Origin: 66-474 sp040388785
GTDB lineage: Bacteria; Pseudomonadota; Gammaproteobacteria; Xanthomonadales; Rhodanobacteraceae
DNA length: 64,000 nt
Reading direction: 5' to 3'
Assembly: GCA_040388785.1 (NCBI GenBank)
Contig: JAZKBD010000025.1
Coordinates: 1-64,000 of the forward strand
Program-made: the position numbers and the translations under genes
The notes under the pieces: generated by a model
What the model was told of the DNA's origin: nothing
Seen by the model: only the letters and a program-made list of their open reading frames with translations
Databases searched by the model: none
Shown: positions 1 through 7,795 of the stretch, piece after piece
Layout: the number at the start of each line of letters is the position of its first letter
How positions within the stretch are numbered: position 1 is the stretch's first letter

Positions 1-45
1 GTCGCGAAAGTGCAGGACAGCACCTTTCGCGACAATACGGCTTGA
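1..45 (+). CDS. Possible 3' end of an unidentified gene (cut by window start)
   Basis: An open frame runs from base 1 to a TGA at 43-45 and would encode a C-terminus reading VAKVQDSTFRDNTA. It ends 58 bases before the next gene on the same strand. Fourteen codons are too few to identify a family. The same bases hold an inverted repeat (1-10 with 24-33, ten paired bases), so this could instead be a non-coding hairpin. Only sequence to the left of the window can decide. Confidence 0.25.
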   Translation, partial: VAKVQDSTFRDNTA

Positions 46-103
46 GTCGCTCGCCGCTTCGCGTTAGGGTGCGGGCGTTGTCTTGCGTTCGGGTGGGCGT
101 GGA

Positions 104-1584
104 ATGATGCGGCGGTTGGGATGGATGGCGTGCGTCGGCGCGCTGGGGTGGTTGGCGGGTTGCGCGCAGACGCCGACCAAGGGCGCCTCTCCGGAGTTGA
201 ATGCGCTGTACGCGCAGTTGAACNNNNNNNNNNGGCGCTGCAGCAGGCGCGGCACGGCGACAACGCGCAGTCGCAGAAGACACTGCAAGCCGCGCTGGAT
301 GCGTTGCGTGGCGCGTCCGACAAGTGCGTCAACACGGCCGGCTGCGACACCGCGCGCTTCCTGTCGGCCTACGATCGCGCACTGCGCCTGAAGGACGGCA
401 GCTTCCTCGGCACCGAGGGCGACGAGCAATCGCTCGACACCGACGACCAGGCCACCACGACAGCCGATTCCGGCGTGCTCACCGCACTGCCGCAGGCGCA
501 GCGCACGGTGCAATTGCTGCACGATCACAAACTATCTGATCTGGTTGCAACCAACGGCACCGTGCAGGCGGCATTGCAGGTGTGGCTGACGCGGCTGCGT
601 CCCGAATTGATCCGCGCGTATGTCGATTACCAGTATCTGCGCTACCAGATGGAGCCCGCGTTCCAGCAGGCGGGTTTGCCGGAAGCCATCCTGTTCGGCT
701 TGATCGCGAAGGAATCCGGTGGTCGCGTGCACGCGGTGTCGCGCTCGGGTGCGGCGGGGCCGTTGCAGTTCATGCCGGCCACTGGCGCGCGCTTCGGGCT
801 GAACACGATCAACGGTTTCGACCAGCGCTTCGATCCGACCATGTCCGCGCAGGCGACCGCGGCGTACCTCAACGAACAACTGGGCCAGCTCAACGACAAC
901 CTGGCGCTGGTGCTCGCCGCGTACAACGGTGGCGAAGGGCGGATGGGGCGCCTGCTCGCGAGCACGCCGGAGGCGAGCTTCTGGGATCCGAACGTGTATT
1001 TCTCGCTGTCGCCGGAAACGCGCGAATACGTGCCAATGGTGCTGGCGGCGGCATGGCTGTTCCTGCATCCGGCCCGCTACAACCTGCGGTTTCCGCGCAT
1101 CGACGGCACGCCCGGTTTCGTCAATCTGGTGAACGCGGCGTCGCTCAACGAGTTGTCGGTATGCCTCGGCAATGACGACAGCGCGCGCTACGGCTGGTAC
1201 CGCACCTTGCGCAACCTCAACCCGCAGATGGACCCCTCGCAGCTGCAGCCGCAGGGCACCCGCATCAACCTGCCGCGATTCCTGCAGGATGCCTACAAGC
1301 AATCCTGCGTCGACGGCAAATGGGCCGCGCTGGCCGCCCAGTTGCAGGCCGCGCAACTGCCGACGCCGCCCGTCCAGGTGGCCGCGGCCGATCCGCCGCC
1401 ATCGCGCAAGTCCAAACATGAATCCGCAGGACATTACACGGTGCGCAGCGGCGATACCTTGTACGCCATCGCGCGCCGCTTCCACTGCGACGACGTGCGG
1501 GAGCTGGTGCGCGGCAACCGCCTGCATTCCGCGACCGACCTGCAGCCCGGCAAGCGATTGCAGTTGGTGGGGTGCAAGCGTTGA
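104..1584 (+). CDS. Membrane-bound lytic murein transglycosylase with C-terminal LysM (MltD-like), interrupted by an N gap
   Basis: This is a periplasmic peptidoglycan-cleaving lipoprotein. The start at 104 (ATG ATG, a second start possible at 107) gives a signal peptide ending in the lipobox LAGC, so it should be lipid-anchored. Ten N at 224-233 follow, and the frame before the gap differs from the frame after it. The true gap length must therefore leave remainder 2 on division by 3 for the gene to be intact. After the gap comes the SLT domain, with the catalytic-type motif AKESGG followed by GAAGPLQFMPATG and later LAAYNGGEG. The last 50 residues form one LysM peptidoglycan-binding repeat (HYTVRSGDTLYAIA). 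E. coli MltD is of similar length with two LysM repeats. The gene probably codes an intact protein and the break is an assembly artefact. Confidence 0.88.
224..233. other. Assembly gap (10 N) inside the lytic transglycosylase gene
   Basis: Ten N bases. The coding frame upstream (lipoprotein signal peptide) and downstream (SLT domain) do not match if the gap is taken as exactly ten bases, which fits a placeholder of fixed size. Confidence 0.9.
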
Positions 1585-1589
1585 CGATC

Positions 1590-1626
1590 GGAGAAGGGTT
1601 GCCCGGTTCGCTCGAACCACTTCTCC
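1590..1626 (+). terminator. Hairpin after the transglycosylase gene, resembling a shrunken tRNA-Ser-like stem
   Basis: GGAGAAG (1590-1596) pairs with CTTCTCC (1620-1626), and inside it GGTTC-GCTC-GAACC (1605-1618) forms a second stem. No T-run follows, so Rho-independent termination is uncertain. The outer stem resembles the tRNA-Ser acceptor stem. The next 40 bases (about 1631-1668) resemble the terminator and acceptor end found beside tRNA-Ser(CGA) near 18485-18520. It may be a decayed relative of the element at 18366-18462. The rest of 1627-1861 holds no gene I can support. Confidence 0.4.
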
Positions 1627-1861
1627 AGACGTCCGCAAGGGGCGTTTGCATATCTGGCGAAGAGGGTGAATGCCGCTGGAAAATCAACGAGCGCTCAACA
1701 GCTTCAAGAAAACCTCGGCCGGGAAAAGCGGTTGCGCGCCACAGCGCGAAGTCGGCGCCGGCTCCTTGGATGCCGCGAATCAGCTTATCGCGGGCGCCAA
1801 TCTTCGCTCTCGGCGTTGCAAGGTTCGACAGAACAGGGTCCTTCAGCGCGCTTCAATCGCT

Positions 1862-3289
1862 TTACGGCAATTCCAGAGGCGTGAGATTTGCGCGGCGTAT
1901 TGCGCCCCAGACCAGTCCGATAACCAGCCACGTGCCGCCTATCAGGAAAGTGATACGGTCGAATCCGGACCACACGAACGCGACGATCATCAGTCCCAGC
2001 AGCGGGAAAACAACGTAGCGGAAAACTTGCCGATGGCGGCGCTGCTTGATGAAGAAAAACACGAACACCGTGACGTTGAGCAGCATGAACGCGGTCAACG
2101 CACCGAAATTGACCAGCTTGAGGAGCGCCTCCTCGGGCAACGTGAGGGCGAGCAGTACCGAAAGCGCTGCCACCAGCAGAGTGGCGTTGATGGGTGTCTT
2201 CCAGCGCGGGTGCACGCGGGCGAGAAACGTTGCACCCGGCAGCACGCGATCGCGGCCCATCGAATACAGGATCCGCGAGATCGCAGATTGCGCTGCCAAG
2301 GCATTGGCGATACCCGCGGCGATAACGTTGACAAGGATCAGGGCGAGATACAACGCCGGCCCGCCCACCTGTCGCGCGATCTGGAAGAAGCCGAGCTTGG
2401 CATCCAGCGTCGCGTAATCCGGATGCACCAATGCAGCCAGATAGGTCTCGACGATGAAGATTGCGCCCAGCAGCAGCAGCGACAACACAGTAGCGTTGCC
2501 GACCGCCTTGCGGGGCTCCCGGGTCTCCTCGGCAAGCGTGCTGATTGCATCAAAGCCCAGGAAACTCAATGCGGCGATCGCCGTGGCGGCTGCAACGAAA
2601 TCCCAGTTGAGGTGTTCGGACTGATAGAACGGCGCGATTGACCAGCCGCCGGCGCCCCGTCCGCGCACGAAGACGAAATCCACCGCCAACACGATGAAGA
2701 CGAAGAGTGCGACCAGCTCGACTGCCAACAGCAGGAAGTTTGCGCGCGCCTGGAGCCGGATGCCGAGGATGTTGATTGCAGTGTTGATGGCAACGAAAGC
2801 CAATATCCACGCGAACGTCGGCACGCCCGGCAATACGCCCTGCAGCCAGCTTGCCGAGAAGGCGTAGATCAATGCGGGGATCAGCAGGTAATCCGCCAGG
2901 ATCATCCAGCCGGCGATGAAGCCGATATACGGGTTCAGGCCCCGCTGCACGTACGAATACACCGAACCGGCGACGGGGAAAGCGCCGCTCAACTGTTTGT
3001 AACTCAGTGCAGTGAACAGCATCGCGACGATGCCGACTCCGTACACCAGCGGAACCATGCCGAAACTTTCGCGCGCCACGAAGCCGTAGACGGCCCATGG
3101 CGCGATCGGCACCATGAAAATCATGCCGAATACGATCAGGTGCCGCAGTTCGAGCGTGCGCTCGAGTTCCTGGCGGTAACCCGCGCCAGGCCCGGTATCC
3201 GTGGTCGGGCCCACTTCCGGTTCTTCATGGATGATCCCCGACTGCACGGAACCCGGATTTGTGGAAGGGCGGTTTTGTGGATGCACCAT
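1862..3289 (-). CDS. APC-family amino acid/polyamine permease
   Basis: This is a 475-residue inner-membrane transporter of the amino acid-polyamine-organocation superfamily. After a hydrophilic N-terminus of about 45 residues come about 12 hydrophobic segments. Helix 1 starts LIVFGMIFMVPIAPW, and the family signature SFLGFDAISTLAEETREPRKA lies mid-protein. It resembles PuuP-type putrescine/amino-acid importers. ATG at 3289 shares one base with the stop codon of the flavoenzyme gene upstream (TGATG), so the two are translationally coupled. A TTG three bases earlier is possible but less likely. Sitting downstream of a peptidase and a D-amino-acid dehydrogenase-like gene, it probably imports an amino acid or small amine. 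The substrate cannot be read from sequence. Confidence 0.9.
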   Translation of the reverse strand: MVHPQNRPSTNPGSVQSGIIHEEPEVGPTTDTGPGAGYRQELERTLELRHLIVFGMIFMVPIAPWAVYGFVARESFGMVPLVYGVGIVAMLFTALSYKQLSGAFPVAGSVYSYVQRGLNPYIGFIAGWMILADYLLIPALIYAFSASWLQGVLPGVPTFAWILAFVAINTAINILGIRLQARANFLLLAVELVALFVFIVLAVDFVFVRGRGAGGWSIAPFYQSEHLNWDFVAAATAIAALSFLGFDAISTLAEETREPRKAVGNATVLSLLLLGAIFIVETYLAALVHPDYATLDAKLGFFQIARQVGGPALYLALILVNVIAAGIANALAAQSAISRILYSMGRDRVLPGATFLARVHPRWKTPINATLLVAALSVLLALTLPEEALLKLVNFGALTAFMLLNVTVFVFFFIKQRRHRQVFRYVVFPLLGLMIVAFVWSGFDRITFLIGGTWLVIGLVWGAIRRANLTPLELP

Positions 3290-4461
3290 CAACTGGCCCG
3301 CCAGTCGGGATAGGCGGGTTCCTTGACCTGTCGCACCGACAGTCGCTCCGGCGCAAGCGACGCGGGATCGAAGCCCGTGGCAAGCAGGTCCTCCGGGACC
3401 TGGTCTTTCAAAACCAGCGCTGCGGCCAGCCGGCCCATCGCCGGCGCGGTCTGGATGCCATAACCCCCCAGCGCTGCCAGCCAGAAAAATCCCTGCAACG
3501 CTGGTTCATAACCCACCACGGGACTGTGATCGGCAACGAAGCTGCGCAGTCCCGCCCACGTTTGCCGCACGTGCGTGATCGTCAAGGTGGTGGCCTTTTC
3601 CACGCGATCGACTGCCACTGCGACATCCCAATCCTCGGGCACCGCGTCGCAGGGGACTGACGGCGTTTCGTCTGCGGGCGACAACAGGATCTTGCCGGCG
3701 TCGGGCTTGAAATAGAACTGTTCGTCGATGTCGATAGTCATCGGCCACGCCGCAATCGGAATGCCATCGGGTGCATCCACCAGTGCCGCAGTGCGCCGCA
3801 ACGGCTCGATGCCGATTGGCTCCGCGCCGGCCAGCATCGCAATGCGATCGACCCAGGCTCCGGCGGCATTGATGACGATCGGCGCGTTGAAATCGCCGGC
3901 CAGGGTATGCACTGTCCATCCACCGCGCACGCTGTTCAAGCCGAGCACCGCGGCATCGGTGACGAGTTGGCCACCATGCCGGCGCATCTGCCGCAAATAG
4001 CCGTGCAGCAATGCGTGGACGTCCATGTCGGAAGCCGCGCGTTCGTGCAATGCGGCATGAACATAGCCCTCGCGCAAGCAAGGAGAAAGGGCACGCGCTT
4101 CGGCCGCGGACAATCGTGTCGTTGCGCTTGCCACTTCCGGCAGCGCGGCGAAGCTGTCCAGCCGATCGGCCTGATCGGCGCGCGCCACAAACAGCGAACC
4201 GCGCTCCCCGACCAGGGGCGTATCGCTGAAGCCCGCCGGCGGATCGAAGAAGAACGACCGGCTTGCGCGTGACAGCGCGCGGATCGGGGCGTTGCCGTAT
4301 ATCTCCGAAAATATTGCCGCGGAACGCCCCGTCGTGTGATAGCCGGGTTGACTCTCCCGCTCGAGCATTGCGACGCGCATATGGGTCGACAACTGCGCGG
4401 CCACCGAAGCGCCGGCGATGCCCGCGCCGATGATGATGACATCCGCGCTGGTCGCGCTCAC
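3289..4461 (-). CDS. FAD-dependent oxidoreductase of the DAO family, D-arginine dehydrogenase-like
   Basis: This 390-residue flavoprotein has a GTG start. The dinucleotide-binding motif IIIGAGIAGASVAAQL is at residues 9-24, followed by the LERESQPGYHTTGRSAA segment that is very close to Pseudomonas DauA as I remember it. Later come VINAAGAWVD, TWAGLRSF and the C-terminal GGYGIQTAPAMG flavin-binding motif. DauA deaminates D-arginine and other D-amino acids to 2-oxo acids, passing electrons to an acceptor other than oxygen. The family also includes PuuB-type amine oxidases and glycine oxidase, so the substrate is inferred. It lies between a secreted peptidase gene (43 bases upstream) and a permease (overlapping). 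This arrangement suggests oxidation of D-amino acids released from imported peptides. Confidence 0.85.
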   Translation of the reverse strand: MSATSADVIIIGAGIAGASVAAQLSTHMRVAMLERESQPGYHTTGRSAAIFSEIYGNAPIRALSRASRSFFFDPPAGFSDTPLVGERGSLFVARADQADRLDSFAALPEVASATTRLSAAEARALSPCLREGYVHAALHERAASDMDVHALLHGYLRQMRRHGGQLVTDAAVLGLNSVRGGWTVHTLAGDFNAPIVINAAGAWVDRIAMLAGAEPIGIEPLRRTAALVDAPDGIPIAAWPMTIDIDEQFYFKPDAGKILLSPADETPSVPCDAVPEDWDVAVAVDRVEKATTLTITHVRQTWAGLRSFVADHSPVVGYEPALQGFFWLAALGGYGIQTAPAMGRLAAALVLKDQVPEDLLATGFDPASLAPERLSVRQVKEPAYPDWRAS

Positions 4462-4504
4462 GATCTGGTTCGTGCCGAGCGCGTACTGGGGGCAGGGGCA
4501 AGCC

Positions 4505-6691
4505 TCATTGGCTCGTCTCTGGCGCTTTTGTCGGGTGCTGCGGATATTCAGGCGGAATCGTCCGGATGGATTCGCCCCTCATCAACGTACGTTCGAAAAA
4601 ATCGGCGGTGGCTGCGAAGTTCATCAGCCATGTTTGCCACCTCAGCGAATCGTGCGTTTCGTCCGGGAACACGATCAGTTCGTAGGGAATGTCGTGTGCG
4701 CGCAGCAGTGGCACCAGATCGACGGTCTGGGCGAAGCTTACGTTGCGATCATCGTCGGCCTGAATCAGCAGCACCGGAGATTTCCATTGATCGATCGACG
4801 CAACCGGCGACGCCTGAAAGGCGATCTTCTTCATTTTCTCGGAGACGCCCGGCGCGCCTTCCAGCGAAGTGGTCCAGTCATGCACGCCGGCATAATCGAC
4901 GCCCGCCTTGAAAACATCCGAGTTGCGCGCCAGACCCATCGCCGTCAGATAGCCGCCGTACGAGCCACCCCACAGCCCGATCCTGTGTTTGTCCACGTAG
5001 GGCAGAGTCTGCAGGTATTTGGCGCCCGCCACGACGTCCTGGTATTCCGACGCGCCGAACGGTCCCCAGCCTGCCGGCTCGCGAAACGCACGGCCATACA
5101 TCGTGCTCAACCGATAGTTCACCGACAGCACCACGAAGCCACGGCTCGCCAGATATTGGTTGGCGGCATACATGTAGTTGTAGGCGTCCATCGGATGGAA
5201 GCCGAGAAGCATTTGCCGGAACGGTCCGCCGTGCGTGAAGATCAGCCCCGGGCTGGATGACAGGTGGCCGCGCGGCACGAACAACTGGCCATGGATTTCC
5301 AGTCCGTCCAGGCTTTTGAAAACCACGTCCCGCGGCGTCACGAATTGCGCGGACGGATAGTCGGCGGGCAGCGCGCTGGCGGCGATCATCACAGGCCCGC
5401 GCGGCGTCAAACGATAGGGCATTGCGGGCCTGGTTGCGGACGACCCCAGAAACACGACGTCACGTCCGTCGCCCGTCACCACCGGCGACCACTCGATCGA
5501 TGCGCCGTGCGTCAGCGCTACCGGCTTCTCGGGATCAACGACGCTCACGCGCCAGAGATGGCGGCGATCCACATCGTTTTCGTTCGACGCATACAGCAGT
5601 GCCTTGCGATCGGCCGTCAGCGACACGTTGCCGTTGAAGGAGAATCTTCCCGGAGTCAGCAGAACTGGCGTGCCGCCGTCGGCTGCAATCGAATACAGGT
5701 GGACCCAGCCGTCCTCCTGCGACGCGAACACGATGCGGTCGCTGGTGGCGAACCGGAATGCCTGATCCTCCCAGTCACCCTCATTGAGGTACGATCCGTT
5801 GGCGTCGCCGGTGCTTTGCCAGATGACTTTCGTTTTCCCGCTCGCCGCGTTCCATACCTCGATCGTCCACGGCTGCGGTTTGCCGGAAACGAAAGGATCG
5901 CCACTGCCCATTACGCGTATGAACGCCAGCTTCGAGCCGTCAGGTGACCAGCGCGGCAGCGTGTCGTGGAATACGGCCGGATCGATCCAGCGCAGCGTCG
6001 TGCTGCCGAACCGATAGATGCCGATCAACGCGTGCGTGCCGCGATCGCTTACGAAAGCTATCTCTTTGCCATCCGGCGACCAGCGCGGCTGCGAAGGATT
6101 GCCGCGGATGTAGGCCAGCGCTCGCGCGGGCGTCGCACCCGAAACCGGCGCCAGCCACAGTTTGTGCTGTCCGCTCCATACCGCGTATTTGCCGTCTGGA
6201 GAAATCTGGATGTCTTCGCATCCCTCGGGTGCGCAATCCATGCTTCCCAGCAGCCGCGGTTGGCCGTTCGCAACATCGATTGCCCACACCTCTTGCTCGG
6301 GCTTGTGCACGTTGCTGGTCGGATCGGCCACCTCACCCTGCGCATTGGTTTCGCTGCCTCGCGCATACACCACGGTGCGACCATCCGGCGTGATCTGCAG
6401 GCTCGCGATCGGCATGCCATCGTCGCCCTTGTAGTGTGTCAATTGACGACCGGTGAGATCCGGGCCGTCAGCCACCCATACATTGCGCGCTCCGCGCGTA
6501 TTGAAAACCCATGCAATCCGCGATCCGCGATCCGCCGCCGTGAGTCCGTAGGGGAAGGGATAGCTCAGCGCCTGTTGCAGGGTAAAACCCTGCGCACGCG
6601 CCGGCGCTGCAGGCAGCGAGAGTGCCAGGACGAACACCAAAGCCGCCGCTGCCGTGCTTCCATGACCACAAGATCCGCTTGCCTGTTGCAT
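4505..6691 (-). CDS. Secreted S9 family (prolyl oligopeptidase/dipeptidyl-peptidase-like) serine peptidase
   Basis: This 728-residue protein starts with a signal peptide (MQQASG... followed by a hydrophobic run ending APARAQ), so it should be periplasmic. The ATG at 6691 has AAGGA eight bases upstream. A longer reading frame to 6787 lacks that support. The N-terminal two-thirds is a WD40/TolB-like propeller with repeated ISPDGKYAVW-type units. The C-terminal third is an alpha/beta hydrolase with the nucleophile motif GGSYGGY (Ser about 577), then QADDDRNV and the catalytic histidine in DETHDS. S9 enzymes cleave short peptides. It is first in a run with the D-amino-acid dehydrogenase-like gene and the permease. 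Lasso-peptide isopeptidases belong to this family too, but no lasso biosynthesis genes are present. Confidence 0.9.
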   Translation of the reverse strand: MQQASGSCGHGSTAAAALVFVLALSLPAAPARAQGFTLQQALSYPFPYGLTAADRGSRIAWVFNTRGARNVWVADGPDLTGRQLTHYKGDDGMPIASLQITPDGRTVVYARGSETNAQGEVADPTSNVHKPEQEVWAIDVANGQPRLLGSMDCAPEGCEDIQISPDGKYAVWSGQHKLWLAPVSGATPARALAYIRGNPSQPRWSPDGKEIAFVSDRGTHALIGIYRFGSTTLRWIDPAVFHDTLPRWSPDGSKLAFIRVMGSGDPFVSGKPQPWTIEVWNAASGKTKVIWQSTGDANGSYLNEGDWEDQAFRFATSDRIVFASQEDGWVHLYSIAADGGTPVLLTPGRFSFNGNVSLTADRKALLYASNENDVDRRHLWRVSVVDPEKPVALTHGASIEWSPVVTGDGRDVVFLGSSATRPAMPYRLTPRGPVMIAASALPADYPSAQFVTPRDVVFKSLDGLEIHGQLFVPRGHLSSSPGLIFTHGGPFRQMLLGFHPMDAYNYMYAANQYLASRGFVVLSVNYRLSTMYGRAFREPAGWGPFGASEYQDVVAGAKYLQTLPYVDKHRIGLWGGSYGGYLTAMGLARNSDVFKAGVDYAGVHDWTTSLEGAPGVSEKMKKIAFQASPVASIDQWKSPVLLIQADDDRNVSFAQTVDLVPLLRAHDIPYELIVFPDETHDSLRWQTWLMNFAATADFFERTLMRGESIRTIPPEYPQHPTKAPETSQ

Positions 6692-6791
6692 GGATGTTCC
6701 TTGGATCAAGTTGTCGAGCACTGGATCCGGCAACAACCATCCGTTGCCACCGTCGCTGGGCACGGGCCAGCCGCGACAGTACAGCACAGAT

Positions 6792-6806
6792 TTTCAATAT
6801 TTGAAA
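6792..6806. promoter_or_regulatory. Candidate operator, inverted repeat TTTCAA-TAT-TTGAAA
   Basis: A perfect six-base inverted repeat around TAT lies in the 211-base space between the XRE-cupin regulator and the S9 peptidase, about 100 bases before the peptidase start. AT-rich dyads of this size are typical binding sites for XRE-family repressors. Assignment to the neighbouring regulator is inference. No second exact copy is seen near the TonB receptor, though an AT-rich segment there is cut by the N gap. Confidence 0.4.
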
Positions 6807-6902
6807 GTCGCGGAAAAAAGCGCGAGTTCCCGTCCGCACCGCTGGGCGGCTGCTTGTGCACAATTAGAAAGTCGCGTCGCCGGCGGCAGCCTTCCCGCGC
6901 GC

Positions 6903-7631
6903 CTATTTCCTGCGCGTGCGCCGGTGCTCGGGCTTCGTGCCAGTATGTTGCCTGGTTGCTTGCGGTGGGTTGGCGTTGTGAAGCATCGGCAAAGTGGTGG
7001 CTGGCCCACTGGCACCGCTGGCTTCGAGCAGTTCGGATTGCGATGCCGAGCAGATCGACAGCACGCGACAAGGGCCGGCGCCCACGACGATGTAGGCATG
7101 TCCCATGCCGCTGTCGAAATAGATCGAATCGCCGGTTTCCAATCGGGTAGGCGCGTACAGGTCGGAGTGCAGTTCGACCGCGCCCTCAAGCACGTAGGCG
7201 TATTCCTCGCCAGGGTGGCGTATCAATTCGCCGAATTCCGCAAGTGACCGCGCACGCGGTCGCGCGACGATCGGTATGAAGCGTTTGCTGAGCAGGTCAG
7301 CGGCCGGATAGAGGTGGCTGTAGTTTTCGGTCTCGATGGCCAAGCCCGTGCCGGCGCGGGTGACGATCCGACGGCCGCTGATGGTGCTCGGCGGAGCCGC
7401 CGGGCCAGCTTCAAAAAGTTGCGCGATATCGATTTCCAGACCGGCGCTGAGGCGCGCGAGCTTGTCGTAGCTCAACGACATCTTGCCATTCTCGATCTTG
7501 GAAAGCGTCGAGACCGGGAGCCCGGTGCGGCTGCCCACCTCTGCCAGTGTCCATTTCTTGCGCAGCCGCAATGCGCGCAGCGCAAGACCGGGGCTTGCGG
7601 CAGGCTTGTTCTGCTTGGATTTGTTCACCAT
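6903..7631 (-). CDS. XRE-family transcriptional regulator with C-terminal cupin domain
   Basis: This 242-residue protein has an XRE helix-turn-helix in residues 20-80. Its motif reads LRKKWTLAEVGSRTGLPVSTLSKIENGKMSLSY. A cupin fold fills about residues 120-215 (HPGEEYAYVLEGAVELH, then LETGDSIYFDSGMGHAY). Regulators of this two-domain type, such as PuuR, sense a small metabolite and repress neighbouring catabolic and transport genes. ATG at 7631 follows AAAGGAA. The longer frame upstream runs into the N gap and is not needed. It lies between the minus-strand peptidase group and the plus-strand TonB receptor group, so it most likely controls both halves of the locus. Confidence 0.9.
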   Translation of the reverse strand: MVNKSKQNKPAASPGLALRALRLRKKWTLAEVGSRTGLPVSTLSKIENGKMSLSYDKLARLSAGLEIDIAQLFEAGPAAPPSTISGRRIVTRAGTGLAIETENYSHLYPAADLLSKRFIPIVARPRARSLAEFGELIRHPGEEYAYVLEGAVELHSDLYAPTRLETGDSIYFDSGMGHAYIVVGAGPCRVLSICSASQSELLEASGASGPATTLPMLHNANPPQATRQHTGTKPEHRRTRRK

Positions 7632-7693
7632 CGCATCGATTCCTTTCCCGGGTTTGATCAGCGTAGCTTTTTGCGCGCGACAGTGCCAGAAAA

Positions 7694-7703
7694 NNNNNNN
7701 NNN
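7694..7703. other. Assembly gap (10 N) in the divergent promoter region
   Basis: Ten N bases between the XRE-cupin gene and the TonB receptor gene. Any operator here is partly hidden. Confidence 0.9.
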
Positions 7704-7726
7704 GGATATTTCCAAAACAGAAAAAG

Positions 7727-7755
7727 TTGACAATAAAGAAAACATGCAGGATAGT
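7727..7755 (+). promoter_or_regulatory. Putative sigma-70 promoter for the TonB receptor operon
   Basis: A consensus -35 TTGACA (7727-7732) is followed by a 17-base spacer and a -10 GATAGT (7750-7755, four of six matches). The receptor start is 41 bases further on. The flanking DNA is unusually AT-rich for this genome. Confidence 0.5.
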
Positions 7756-7795
7756 GCCGCCAGTCGATTTACCGGCAACCGTGGGGAGAGGCACC

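Noticed and set aside
1..33. Terminator at the window start
   Set aside because: The ten-base stem has a 13-base loop and no T-run, and the same bases can be read as the end of a gene.
1670..2641. 323-residue plus-strand open frame opposite the first permease
   Set aside because: It lies antisense to a clear membrane transporter with intact motifs, has no ribosome site, and its composition (His/Arg/Gln-rich) is that of a shadow frame.
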